From Apteryx mantelli (taxonomy: Eukaryota > Chordata > Aves > Apterygiformes > Apterygidae), in NCBI RefSeq assembly GCF_036417845.1, contig NC_089979.1, positions 119,941,415 through 120,005,414 on the forward strand: a DNA stretch of 64,000 nucleotides, read 5' to 3'. This document shows positions 22,418 to 37,400 of the stretch, piece after piece. A program made the position numbers and the translations under genes. The notes below the pieces were generated by a model. It was not told where the DNA came from. It worked only from the letters and a program-made list of their open reading frames with translations, and made no database searches. Position 1 is the stretch's first letter; each line of letters begins with the position of its first letter.

Positions 22418-25400
22418 CTGCAAAAAGAGAAGAGTTTGGGGTTGTTTCACATTTAGAGCAGGTGTTTGTGCAGCAACTGCTGTAGCACGTGCAAAGCTAC
22501 GTCTCTACAGCTGGGCTGTCGTTCAAGTTCTAGTTAGTGATGAAGACAGACATCCTCTTTTACTGATCTTTCATCTCCAGATTTAATAACCACCCCTAAA
22601 ACATGACAAAATTCATGGACAATCCAAATCTTAATGCAGTTATTTCAGTATGAATTCCTATTGATTTTTGTTGTAAAGAGATGGCTGCTAAAAAGCCATC
22701 CCCTTTGAAACTTGGCTCTCTTCTCCCAATGCTTTTTGAGTCTCTCCAACGATTAATAAGATGCAATGCCAACTTAAAATTTCACCTTATTTGCTCATTT
22801 TTACAGTAGTTCAGACACAAGCAAAATACTGCAATGTTTTCCAGTCATCACTGATTTACTGTAGCCATATGTAGTCTTGTCACTAGAAGTTGACATAAGA
22901 GCAAGTTTAGTTTGCACCAGTTAAGAGCAAATATTGAAGGAGAAAAATTCCATTTCCATCTCTTAAACACACATCAACACGCAAGCTTTATACCCATTGG
23001 GGTGTGAAGAAATCTATACAGACTGAAGTGGAGACCTCAAAGCGGGACCCATCATTTTCTCTAAGAGGCTTTGGTCAGTCAATATTCTAACATATTCTCT
23101 CTCTAAGAACATGCCCTTATTAAAACAAGCATTTTTATTTTATTTCAAATATCAGGTCCATTGAATTTTGGCAGTGATTTTTTCTGGTAGTCTCCTCCAT
23201 GTAGAAATATGGGACTAAGAACATTTTTAAGGTTACTGCTACCTGAAACAGGGCACAATTTTTTATGCACATCTTTGGCATCATAGAGGAGAGGAGTGAG
23301 ATCTATAGCTGAGTATTATACACTCATAATAATACAAGTGACACTGTAGAAACTCTGTTCTTAATAAAGCAGGGATACTGGATCAAAGTTTTGAGACACT
23401 TGAGAAAAGGAAAAACAAGCACGTTCAGTTAAAACCATTTAAAACAGCAGTTTTATAACAGCTGGATGAAAAACTACAGTTCTTGTTATGTTCTAATTCT
23501 GCAGATTTACTCTAATTACCCACAAATCATTTCAAAACTTTGCAGGGAAAAATGAACACGTGCAGTATCTCAGCAGCACTCCAACTGCACTCACAGTAGG
23601 CCTTATAAATAACACAACATTTTAATGTAAAAGCAATTTGGTTTTGCAATGATACTGAGTGAGCATAAGCAGGCCCAGGAGGGAAAAAAAAATCCCAAAA
23701 AACAAAACAAAAAATCACACCATAAACAGAGGAATTAAATGCAAAGCTTTTGTGAACTTCATTCACGCCACATTTCTCATGCTGACTCTGGAGAAATAAT
23801 GCAATATCAAAACTCAAATCTTCAAGGGTGGCAATCTTGAGAAAAATTCAGCCCCTGAAGCACAAGTGTTCACCTTGCAATGTTAAGCACAGAGAGGGGT
23901 GCTTTTGTGCCGGTCCCAAGCTTGCAAGCGCATTGTTTTGACCACGTCAATACGTTGCAGGGAAAAACCCTTGCCACCTGCGGCCCTTCGGAGGAGGCAT
24001 GTGGTGCTGTGCGTGGCAGTGCCCAGCACCTGCCCGTACCTCCCGGGCAAGCCTGGAGACAGGCAGCGCTCATGCACAGCGGAGCTGAACCTTTGCAGGC
24101 TGCTTTAGCTTGTTTTTCCCCTCCGCGGCAATGAAGAGCTCATTTCAGAGTCCTGCAGCCGGGCAGCTGCGAGCGGGAAGGCAGACGCTTTTGCAGCTTA
24201 AGGCACAGGAACAACTCAGGCTCTCGGCTGTTCTTTAACAAACGGGAAAATATCTTACACATTAGAACCAAACTGTCACCGTGGCTGTAGCATTTATTGT
24301 GTGAGTATCTAGAGAGAAGAAAAACAAGTAGTACAGGGCAGGAGGAGAAACACACCAAGCATTTAAACTCCTCCCAGGCAGCACAAGCTTGAAGCCTGCC
24401 CTCACTCCCGTGTGTAATCCAGTTCAATCGACGCTGCTAACTAAACTGGGAATAAGAATCTTTAACGTTTCTGAGTAGCAACCCTGCTCTTCCCTCCCAA
24501 AAATCAACATCGTTCACCCTGCTCTGAACACTAATCTGCTAATCGAGGAGATAAGCAAGGTCAATTTCAGGCTGTACTAATGCCAGATTAGAGCGTGGTT
24601 ACTCAGACTGGATGGGGCGTACTTTCTCTCTCCTGCTCTGACCTCACCGATCCCTTTAGCGCATGCATTCAAAGCAAGCAGAACTTTTAAAAAACTGTAT
24701 CCTGTACTAATTTTGTCTACTTGCCCCATGGGCAGTAGGGTCTTAGGAGGATTATGGAAAAGGAGGAAAGGATAAAAAAAAAAAGTTTCCATGATATCTA
24801 ATTTTAATTAGTGCTGCAGAATTACAGATAAACAGAGCCTAGTGGGAAAAAAAATGGTAATCAGTAACATACTGTTTTACATGAAACATTACCTAAAAAA
24901 TCTGGAGTTGACAAAATTGTACCCCAGACTTGCCCTTAAAAAGAAAATAATAATAATAAGGGAGAAGGAAGAAATGCAGAACTGCATGTAGCATTGCAGA
25001 CATTACACTGCTGTTTAAAGAAACTTTTTTAATATTTACCAAGTACCTCCCCCCATTACTTTTGAAAGTGATAATGTTGTATTTCAAATCAAATCACGTT
25101 TCTCTTCCCCATAATGTAGCTATTTCACCTCAGGAAAAAAAAAAAAAAAAGTCCTTCATTGTTCCAAACTACTTAATTTTTGAACAAATACTCAAGAGAA
25201 AAACCATACATGCAGAAATAAATACTGGACACTTCCATTTCAATCAGAGGTGAAACTCTGCAAATGCAGGGATGGTAGGATAAGGTTAACCTTTGCTCTC
25301 ATAAGCTGTGATGCTTACGGATATACCAGAGTAGAGACACTTGCCCTGTCTCTTACACTCTTTCCCTCAGTACCTGCTCCTGTGCACTGTCAGAAAGAGG

Positions 25401-28400
25401 AGGCTGAGCTGGATGGACTGACCCAGCAGAGGTGATCTGCCGGGCAGCTCTCGCACATTAGAAGAAATACATGAGGTTCTTTTAATACACTTCAAACCCA
25501 AAAGCAAAGAGCAAACAGAACAAGCAGGCATTGTAACAGTTTGTAAATTAAGGTTAAGACACAGGAAGTATTGATTACTATTTGAAATCATGGTTAAGGC
25601 AGACTTTGACAGGAGACCCTCCTGGCCCTATGAAACATAGGACATAGGGGTTCCTTGAATTCATTCCTGCTGAAGCACAGCTTAATTTTCCAGAAAAGAA
25701 AGGCATGATCATGATGTAAGAATTGCCACTTCAATGCAGAATCCATCACAACCTATGCCAAGTTGTTCCAATAGCAAAGAGTCAATTAATCCCCTTAACC
25801 CCAGTCTGAAGTCTGTCTAGCTTCAACTTCCAGACTTGCCTGCTGTAATGAATGGGCGAAGCTGTGCTTGCCACAAAGGCACTCTGCCTGTGATCGAGTT
25901 TGTCCTTCTGTTTCTCTTGGCCATGCTAAAACAGAACAGGCACCCGATACAAGGTAATCCTGTTCAAGAAAAGACTTTTCTTAAAGAAAATCAGTAAGCC
26001 TGCCTCTAACACATTAATGCTGACCCACATTTGGTCTCATTATTATTGCATCAAATTGCACCACCAGATTGGTTGGTGCAAGTAAAACGGAGGACCCCGG
26101 ACAACCAAGACACACACAGGCAAATAAATGACAGACAGCAACAGGTATTTCTACATGCTGTGATGATATCATTTAAAACCAAAACAGTTTGGCTGAAAAT
26201 ATCAATATTACATAACACTGTTTAGCAACTTGAATTTGTTAAAAACAAGAAAAACTGAGTAACAATAAATTTTTTCTACAATGGTCTGAACACCAGAACA
26301 ATGCAATCAATCTTCCTCCAAAACATATAGGCAATAAGCACAACTAAAATAAAGCAACACTGGAATATGCATCAGTGGAATTCATAATCAAAACCATTTT
26401 TAAAGCTATGAAATATATGGAGAGAACCATTTGTTTGTTTCTTGTCTAGGTGAGTAAAGCAAAAAAAAAAAAAAAAAAAGTGATGTGATTTGATTTTGTG
26501 TCATGACTGTTTTAGGACCAGATGCTCCACCAGTTCAAGCTACCACCTGCACATGCCCTGCCAGCTAAACTCATACTGTCCAAAGATCCAGCCCTTAACT
26601 GTTAAGCTGGTAGCATTATCTGAAGAAAACCATATCAGAGCTACATATTTATTTACAATAGCTTTCCACTATCAGCAGACCATAAAAACAAAAACTAAAC
26701 TTTTTCTTAACTTTTCATTAAGAAAAATTGTGTATGCAAAATCCACATTTCCTTCACAGTATTTTCCCAGTGAAGCACAAGTGCAGATAATGTGAATCTT
26801 TAAGTACAGTCTTACAGCAGAGAGGCGACAACATACTCTGCAGATCTAATCCTGAGCAAGCAGGGGAATACAGGCTGTGGGGGACACAATCAGTTTACAC
26901 AGCTGATGCAGTTACTGACAGCCACTTCCGAGCGGTGAAGTAACGCTGATTAACAGATCAGTACATTACTGATTAACTCATTTTTAAACCCAAAAGTTGA
27001 GCACTAAGTTAGTTAACCTTCATATGCTTCTGCCAGCTTGTGTATAAAAGCGGAAGTTCAGAGCACCATTACGGATTTTGCCAATGTTTAAAGTGAAGAA
27101 AGAAAATAAGAACAGCAAAGCATTTTTTGGAAAAGTTTTATTGCATTTGTTTTCCATATGGAAGCATTGACAGATTGAAAAGATGCAGCATTCACATTAC
27201 TTCCAAAGTGAGACATCCATTAATTTCTCCTTCCCTGATTTCCCTCCCTTCCCCCATGGCTTTGAATAAGTCTAAACAGGTCATTTTCCAAAAATATGAC
27301 TTTATCTTAAACCAAGGAAAAAAAGATTCCGCAGGACTCGTGGACACAGTGGATTTATATTTCTTCTTTGTTTATGACCATTTGGTGAGCCCACGGGAGT
27401 CATGATGCAAAAATATAACAAAATTCCTGCCTGAACACAAGATGCCAGTTGTAGTCATGAATGGTTTAGCTTTACCAGTTTTTGGAATGCCTTCTGTCCC
27501 CCTGCTTTCAACAGCGCATCCTGTGTTATCCACACAGTTCATGACAGCATGCATGCTCCTTACCATCAATATTTCCCAATTTAGAATACATACACGTATA
27601 TGTGTGTGCATTTATACACATAACACATGTATGCATAAATAAGAGAAAAGATTTACAAAGCTCTAAACCAGGGCAATGCTAAGAATACAGAGTCAATCAC
27701 CCTGGTATACCTACACATCCCATCAATATTAGTTTTTATTTCATTCTGTCTGCCTCTGGGCATTCATATCAGTTTTTCACATTAATAATTTTTATCAGGC
27801 ATTGCTCAAACAACTAATTTACCAAGACAAACACACACAAACAGATATCTCTGCTATCCTAAACACTTGAAAATTAGATTTTTTTCCTGCAAGTGTAAGG
27901 CATTTAAAATCCAGAAGGTCTTCTAAATCTGCCACAGTTACCATAGGAGGGCAACAATTTTCTGCACACAAGGGAGGGAACAGACAAAATAATGCCAGAA
28001 AGATGAAATCAGTTCTGTGGCTGGAAGGAAAGGGTGGAAGGAAAAAGGCCAGGGTAGGGTGGGGGGGGTGGGAAAAGTGGTGTTGGCAACATCTGTTTTA
28101 AATACTTTAACTGTACGTGATCACCAGGTCAATTGGCTCTCTTGCTGTGTCGCACTCTTGTCTTGCACCTTTTGGTAAGTGAAGTGTCTACCTCCCAGTT
28201 CAAGTTCATTTATGAAAGAGCAACGTGCTCCTTCAGGAAGTCCAAAGGTGTCTGTGTAGGACCTGGCACTCATTTGTCTTCCACAGAGCTCCTCACAGTC
28301 AGGAGACAGCATGAGAATCAACTCAAAAGAGGTGGGTCACAACAGAGAAAGAGGATCCCCTTCACATTAGTTACACCATACAGAAAGCAGATAGAAACAA

Positions 28401-31400
28401 AGGCCAGTAAAGTTAACGAGATTAAAAAAAAAAAAGAAAGAAAAAAAAGAAAAGAAAAGAAAGGAAAGCAAAAGAAGCAGCAGCAGTTTCAGCCAGAGAT
28501 ATAGAATTATCTAAAGTTGTGGAATACAGGGCTTTTTTTTCTCTGCAATTATCAGCCATTGAATAGACATAAAAAAAGTTTGTTCTGCTTTTTGTTTTAA
28601 ACATTCATGGAAAATTTATAACAGTAGTGCTGTAATATATTACTATTTTAGTGGAAATGCTGGTCAAGAATTCCTCAGACCACATACTGGTACGGGTCTG
28701 CTTTTCCTTGGTCTGGTGTTGCGAATGGGCTAAGCCATGCTATAGAGAACGGATGGCCAAATACTGCTTTCATGTTCATCCATTTTGTTTTTTTAGCCCA
28801 TCTTCTCTCTTCCTTTTTCAACTGTTCTATTCCCTGAAAACAGAAATATCACATTTTCAGTCAAATACTTAATTTTTGTAGTTCTGTATTCGGGGAAAAG
28901 TCTACTCTTCTCAGTTACCCCTTATCCAAAGAATGGAGTAAAAAAATAAAAATATATTTGTAAAGCCTCTCCTTTTTTTCCTCATTGTTTTATACTAAAA
29001 AAAAAATAAATAAATAAGGATAACAAATATTCCCTGGAAATAAAATTACTCTCATTTTGTTCGAGCCTGGAAATTTCATCAAATTTTTTAAGACCTGCCC
29101 TCCAATTGCCACAGATGTCAATTAAAAAAAAGCCCACCAACTAAAACCAAACACAAAGTATGTGTTTTAATGGCTGAAAGCATTATGTGCTAACCAGATG
29201 GAAAAGTTTTAGAGGAAACCATTATAAGCTTGCAGACAAAAAAAACCAAACCCAAGATAATCTCTATAATGCTCCCAGATTCACCAAGCAAGTTCAGGAA
29301 GTGCCCATGGTTCAGTGTGGCTGAGTACCTGGTGCCTCTTCATGTTTCATTACAATCACTGCCACAACATGCATGGGCTGACAGCAGGGAGAAAGGGTTA
29401 AATAATTATACTGATTTGAGAGAAATCATTGGCATTGTTTAGTAAAGGTTAGAGGGAGAACAAAAATAAGACATCAAGCAAATCAGCTGAAACATTCACT
29501 AGTCACTCAAACGAACAAACAAACTGTACTGTATCTAAAATCCATAAAGTTAATTGGGTCTTCCAGGAAAGCTACGCCTAGCTGCCGTAGAAGCAAAATT
29601 AACCAGTGCAGTCACTGGAGAGCATTACTCTTCAATAGGTAGCAGCAGCAGACAGGCAATTCTGTTCTTTAACTTAGGATCTTTTGAAAGGTAAGCTTCT
29701 CCTGACCTGCATCTCTCTTCTGTGCTACAGGTTAACACACTGTAATATATCCGTGTGTCTCAAATTCCTGATTCTCAGAGCTCTGCAGAAACAATACAGT
29801 CAACTGCAAGAGATGCACTGACCATTGGTAATGTCACCTTCAGAGGCTACAGCCAAATACTAGGGTTCTGGGTCTCTTCCAGCAGAAAGGGACCATCACT
29901 GTGGGATAGCGTACACAAAACGGTGAGGTGAGGTCTCCCAACGGTTGGAAGAGGGAGGTGAAAAACGGCAAGGCACAGCCCTGTCTCTAAAAGGTGAAGT
30001 AAAACAGAAAAAAGAGACCACAGCAGGAGGAATTTCATCTGGAAATATTCCTCCACTCAAAACACATTGCATCCCAAACACGGCTAGCCCAATGCTAGCA
30101 AAAAATAAACAATGAGAGATATCATAGACAACAAACACAGAAGTTTCCAAAGAGCAAAATCTCTACCTGTAAGTATTTAAAAAAAAACAAAAAGCAAAAA
30201 ACTAAAACTAAACAAACAAAAACACCACACACACACAGGGGGAGCCCAGATTTCATTTTAATTTTAGATTGTGACATAGGTGATAACCTCTGTGGGTACC
30301 CAGCATTTGGGGGGAGGGAGGGAGGGGAAATCAAGGGACTCATTTGGGTACCTGGTTGTAGGAAGCAGGTTCTAAATATTCTTGCCAAGCTCTCAAACAC
30401 TGAGAAATTCAGACGATGATTTCATCTGAATCGTTAGCATTGATAGCAAATGATAGAGCATTGTTAATTTATGTGATAACAAATAAACTTAAGCTTGGCA
30501 GGATCCTGTTGTTCTGTATTACACTGTACTTCCTCCTGGCAACCTCCCCATCAGAAAAAATAGTTGAAGTCTTCCTCTGGACACAAAAGAGCTGCGCAGT
30601 GTGATCATCAACCTCTTGCAAAAGCCCAGCATAAAAACAAGTACTGTGAAAAAGTCTGAGGAGCAATGGGCTCTTACACTCCATGGTGCCAGTTCTAGCT
30701 CTCTTATGGCAACAAGTATACATATTCCAGCTTCAACCAGCCATGCACAAACACGTGAAGGGGAAGGAAAACTAATGGGGGAGGAAGGAAGCAAATAGAG
30801 TTGTCACTCTTAAGACAACTGCTTCTCTTCAACCTCTCCAATTAATTCCAGTCTCTTGGTGTGAGCTACCACAGATGTCTGAGCATGCTTGGTGAAGGTC
30901 AGTAGTATTCACAAGTGTGAAAACATCACCAGGAGTCACAGGCTCTATCTTTACAGAAGCGGGCAATTGCAGTGATATATGAGGGACTGCAACACTAAGT
31001 AACCTCTACTCTGCTGCTTTTCATTTGGGGATGACATGTGGGTTTGCAGCAGAGCGTACCCACCAAGTTACCATGCACCTAAATGTTATAAACCTCCCCC
31101 CACTCTATTTTTTTTCCACCTGGCAAGAGTTTTGAACTGTTTAACAAGTGGCTAAAGCTGGAAATTTCCTAGACTTAGGAAAAAATAAATTTAAAAAATC
31201 CCTTCTCCACACCTCACTGGACCCTCCTACTCAATTTGGCTGCCTAACATGTAAAGCTGCAAACAGTGATGCCAGGGCATCCACAGTAGAATTTAAAATG
31301 ACACCAATGTAACAGCACTCCAGAAAAGGAAAAAGATTCTCCAATCCACAGGGGCAAATGCTCTACAGAGAGTAATCCCAGTTACCAATGCTACCTTATC

Positions 31401-34400
31401 AAAGGTACTGCCAACACCACATCCCAGCCTATAAATACATATGTGCACACTAGCTCTCCCAGTAAGAGAACTTCAGGGAGTACAATCAAACACTGTGCTA
31501 GCTCAGCTTGTTACATCCGATTTTTCCTCAGAGGGTACACACACACAACCTCCCTGCACAATGAGGTAGAGCCCTGCAACATTTCCCTGTTTCTACAAAT
31601 GGCAAAAGAGACAGGGTAAAGGGGAGCACCCACCGTTTCATCAGTGCAGATGGAGTGTACTTGGGTCCCAAACATTACCGAGGTGAAGATGAGGAATAGG
31701 AGAGCCTCAAAACACAGGAGGATAAGAAGAATCACTGTAGTTGGCGGAGAAAAGGAGCTGCATTCTGTGAAGACAAAACAGTGGAGTTGGAAGGGGAAAG
31801 ATCAGATAATGCAGCAGCTGCAAAACATCTGCTAATCTATAAGTTTTCCATACTCGAATTGTAAAAATAAATTAAAATGGTGACCATACTCAAAAAGGCA
31901 TATGGGGAAGTTCTGACATTCTCAAAGATATGCAACAAAGAAATGATCACTCCTGCAAGTGCAAGTGCAATATTTTCCATAATGATAAAGTTCATCAGAA
32001 ATCTCAAGCTGGTGGTCCGAATGCAAGGAAGACTGCTTCTGCATCAATATAAAAATAGAGCATGCTTTCTTTCATAACTCCTTTAAGTCATAAGCCAAAG
32101 AAGTGTAATTAAGCCAAACTCTTGTTTTTTCTCATACTCTACCTATACTGCAACCTCATGGCAAAGTTTAGTTAGAGCTGAAAAAGTCTGAGAAGATAAC
32201 TATAAAGGACAAACAGAAGAAAGCAAGAGGGAAAAAAATGTTATAGGGCAAAAAACACAGTGTTGAGTTGGTTCCTCCGAACATTTCCAGACTTCTCTGA
32301 AATCAATGAGTATCACTTTAAAAAAGTATTTTTCCCCCGGGAGAAGATGCTAACCTTTAACAGACATGCAATAATCAGGGGCCAACACCATCAATACAGA
32401 ACCAAGGCAGAAGGAACAACACATCCATCTCTGTTCTGCCACCTGAATCTGGGGCAAGTGGGAAAGTGCTTCACCCACAGAAATCAGGCTCTGAGAAAAG
32501 GTACAGAGGAAACCTCTTCCTTTGATATATCCCTCCCGCAAGGCCTTGGCCACTGTAGTCAAAACCAGACTTGATCAGTGTCATTTGGCACCTGACAAAT
32601 TTTTGCAGAATAACCTTATCAAGTTCAATTCATATGTGTAAATGCGCGCGTCCTCTGCAGCATGATTTACTAAAACTTGTCATTATGACAACTTAAATGA
32701 CAAAATTAAATTCAATAAAAATTAAGCTAATGCTCTTCCAAAAAATCTGCAAGCAGCACACATACATCTGCACACACATTCTTCAGCAGCTAGCTATTTG
32801 ACTCAACATTACCTAGATGGTTTCCTATGTATTATGTCATTAAAAAAATTTTTTTTCTTATGAAACAGCTTTGTGAAAACGTACTTGTCAGATTCTCCAG
32901 AGCCAGGGCTGGTAGTTTATTTTGTCCTTTTTTTTTCCTTCTTTTTTTAAATGGAGAGGAATTGTTTGTTCTTGTGAGGGTGGATTTTTGGATCTAAGCT
33001 AACATGTTTTCCTGGCAGTCTTGCAAGAATGATTCACGTTACCCTTTTAAAAAGGGCACACACATTCTTATCGTGCTTTGACATTCAGGAAATCAGTGCA
33101 ATATTTGTGTAAACAGCAGATTACTGCACACATACTAACTAGGAGTCTTTACATCTCAGCTTCTACCTGGGCAGTCTCAGGCTTAAGTTGAAACAGGATT
33201 TCTCTCTTCAGAATAGAGACCCTAGCAGGTCAGACAGAATTATTAAGTTTCAGGATTGATCTTAAAAATAGAGATAGCACAGCAGAGTCCTGACAGCATC
33301 TCTCTGAAACCAGCATTACAAGGGGTTGCCTTACAAGCGAACCATGTTCTAAGGTCTGCTTCATAGGCTAATCTGATATTTGGAAGAGATACTTTGTTTG
33401 TACTCACTTGTCCAGTCTTCTTCAAAGCAATACAAGAAGTGAAATCCCACCATGATTAGAGCATGCAGGGAAATCAGTGCTATATACATCTGAAAAACAA
33501 AGAATGTAAAAAAATAGCTAGCAGGCAAAGCTTAAAATCAAAATGCTAAATCTTATAACCATTTTAAATAAAGCAATCAGAAAGCATTAGGATTTTATTT
33601 ATAATATACAATATTAAATTTAATATTAATTTAATATATATTATTATATATAAAAACATATAAACACCCCAAAATCAAGCACCTTGAAGCTGGAAAATGC
33701 CAAAACTACACATGCACATTCTGGCATTGCTAATAGCTCTCAGTGCCATTTTACAAAGGCACAGGAAAGGGACTGTTTTATCCAAAGCCAGCTGGACACA
33801 GAACCCAGTCTCCTGCGCCCCAGCACAGTCTTCCACATAGCCTACTACCTTCCTCTCTGCTGGGTAAAGCACAGCTTTCAGAGAACAACACTCTAACATC
33901 AAGGCATCATGTCAAAGCTTAGATCCTTGCTCTCAAGCATGAGCGCGCTGTACCTTCCCAAAGAAACAACAGCTAATTTGTTTTAATCACATTAAACACT
34001 ATCTGTTTTCCAGAATAAGTGAGAAACATGATTTTTTTAATAAGTATTTCTTCTGAGGCAGACACTGGCATGGAAAATTTCTGTCAAGATTTAACAGTTT
34101 GTACTTAATCTATTTTTTTAATTATGTCTTAGCTTTGTAACAAAAGCTTTAAATTATGCTTAGTGCTACATGTACACTCTACAATTTACAGACAAAGAAC
34201 TAACAGGAAGAGTCCCCTGAACCTACTGACTGCAACAAAAGAGCCAGTAGATGCTGGAAATGGGAGAGATTGTGTTACCAGAGATCCCTGGGGAAGCAGG
34301 AAAAGGTGATAGGAAACTAATTTGCCTTTCCTTGAAACTTTAGTGTGCAGCCATACTTTCACCTCCCCAGATTTTAGAAAGAGTAAACAAAAGCAAAACC

Positions 34401-37400
34401 AGCAACCTTTATTTTGCTTCTCTCTCAGCCAACTTAAGTGTTTAATGCAGCCCGCTTCAAAATAGATGTTAGTTTTAACAGAAACAGAAATCCTTCTGAT
34501 AGGATTCTGACAAGATACCCAGCTCACTCTTTACAGTGAAAGGACCCATGCTCAGGGGAAAAGAAATGGCATTCATTTTGTTCTGTAATACACATCCTAA
34601 CAAGTCACACTGCAGAATGCAAGTTTAGGAGTAAGCCTTTCCATCCAACTGAAAATTTCCCCCTTTTTTACTTGGTAATGAGAACATTCTTCTTTGAACC
34701 TACAAATTTCCCAAAAGATTTATTAATAAAACAGAACATCACTGAAACTCAGCCTTGTAATGTTCACACTACTCCCACAAGATATTTGCAGTTGGCTTTC
34801 ATGAAACAGATTTCAACTGTTCCATAAATACGTAGTATTAGAATTTGTGCTCCCATTTCTTACTCATTATGCCACAGATAAGGTATAAAAAGTCAAACAC
34901 CTCCCTGATTTTTGAGTATGCAAATAATTTATTTTCAAGTAGAAGGTGGATAATCCTTGCCAAAAAGGATGGAGACTTCCTACTCCTTCTCATCAAAGCA
35001 GCAGCAACAGCTCTTACTTTATGGCCCCACACAGGCATTCATGCAACTACAACATTTAAGAACCCAAATATGGACCAGAACCCTACTGGACATGACACAC
35101 CATAAAACAGAACAAAAATATGGCCCATTCCTCAAAGACCTCAATGAGATAATAAGCTACTTGCATTATGAAATAATATGCTAAACCAGTTGATAACACA
35201 AACCTCACAAAACCCTGGCAAATACTTCTTGTGAGGCCTTTTCCCTTTTGCAGTATCGTGTGTTCCCTAATTAGCAAAACAGAAGTCTCCAATACTTCCC
35301 TATGAAGTTTGACTGTAACAGGAAAGAAAAGAAAGCCAACCACCAGAGCCACTTCACAAACTGCACACGGCATCGCATTGCTGCCGACTGGACAACTGCA
35401 ACCACCACTTGCACAATACTTACTGTAAACAGTACAAAGTACTTCTGGTTATTCTCTCCTACACAGTTATTGACCCACGGGCAGTGATGGTCCATTTTCC
35501 GAATACACCTCTTGCAAACACTGAAAGAATAGAGATCTTTATAGCACATTTCATTCCAGAAAAACAGCAAGAGTTCACATGCATTTTGGGAACACGGAGA
35601 AATAAAAGGAAAGAATCAGGGATGAAATTCGAACCTAAATAAATCCACTGGTCACTACATTAATATTTCTGGTTTGCTCACTTGACTATTTCTGTTCAAA
35701 ATGAACCATATAACACCAAATCACTGTTGTAAAAAATTAATGCCAAGCAAAACACATTAACATAATATTCTCATCAGTGGTTATGCCAAGATGTGGTTTG
35801 AACAATACATTCAAGCAGATGGAATATGTATGTTTTAGTCTAGGTTTAACCTACTCGCTCTGCGAAAATGTCCATAGATTAAAAAAATAAGAAGTCAAAG
35901 ATATGAAAACCAATAATGAATAAATTTTACAGTTGATAGTAAATAAACCTTAATATGTTGTTAACACTAACCAGTAGCAGGTGCTCGCCAAAAAGAAAAA
36001 TAAAGCATTAGAAAAGATTCTTGACATGAAGGTAAGGCACACACTAGCATAAACCAGCAGTGGGAGTCAGTCAGGAAGACAGTTCCACAATATACACTCA
36101 AGGTAAAATTAGATGTTAAAGCACTTCACAAAACCAAACTAATAAAATAAACATTCAGATCCCTGCCAGTGTGCAGACTATGGCTAGGAGTCAAACAATT
36201 AAAAGATTATTACTTTGTCTGAACATCACACTCTCAGTTAGTCAGTAACTGCTTCAACTCACATCATAAAAGAAGTCTTTTTCTCTGCTGCTTTCTCATA
36301 TGATAGGGGAGGAAAGGCAGTCTCCTGACACCACATTGCACAAACAAGTACAAAAATCAAACATGAAAAAACCCCAAACCCAAAAACCAAACAAAAAACT
36401 CCAAAAGGAAATAGCCATTCCAGAACAATTTTGGCCGCACGGAAGCAGAAAGCACTGAGGGCTCTGCTAATTTTACTTGCATTTTTCTTCTTATAAAGAA
36501 AAATACTTTGACCTTAAGGGAAATAAACAACAACATCCAAACACTGAAGAGACATCAGGAACACTCTCAGACAAAAATATAAATGTGGTCCTGCGAGCAC
36601 ATATGAATAAATAATAGAAAACCTCTCTCAGAACAGCCTTGCATTCAATCTACATTGTGCGAGGAGATAATCCCCAAGGATACATGCCATGCCTGAAAAA
36701 CAAAAGAGCTGGGATAGCCCTAATCCTAAATGAAAGGCTGGTCAGGCAGGCCCAGCTTCTCAGCACGCAGCCAAATCCAGAGCCACTTCTCCTTGGGTGG
36801 GCACAGGTACCTATTCCCTGCTAGCCCCAGGTCCAGTGGTCAGCAGGAAAAGCCTGGTCTCGTTGGAAGCAGCAGCTCGAAATGAGTTTGAAGCTACATG
36901 AGGTCTGAAATCAGCTGGCATAGTAAAAATAAGAAGTTATCTGCCTGATAATGCCATACTTCATTGGACAAGTATCAATTACTGGCATTAAAAAAAAGGG
37001 CAGGAGGGACACTGTGCAAAGGAGGAGGACGCCTCCCTGTGGCCTAATTTACTTTGCACATTTTTCAGCATATGCACATACACTTCCCTTGGGCTTTCAA
37101 ATAGGTAAGTACCAAAGTGATCCTTCAACTGCTCCTAGGTCTTAGTCCCCCCAGAGGGACAACCTGAAGCAGCCAAGCCAAAGACCACCTCCATGAAGGA
37201 GGCAGCTAAGGCAGAAAGGAGAGTTTTCATTCCATGCACATTTGGCAAAAGAAGTTAGAGGTAGATGGTAAAACTAGCTGGTGGAAAAGGAAACAGAAAC
37301 TGAGAACGGTAGGCAGTAGGGATTGCCCATATAACACAACAACCTCCCCCCTCCAAACCACCCATCTTCCAAATCCTAGGAGTAGTAGTTTGCTGGGCAT

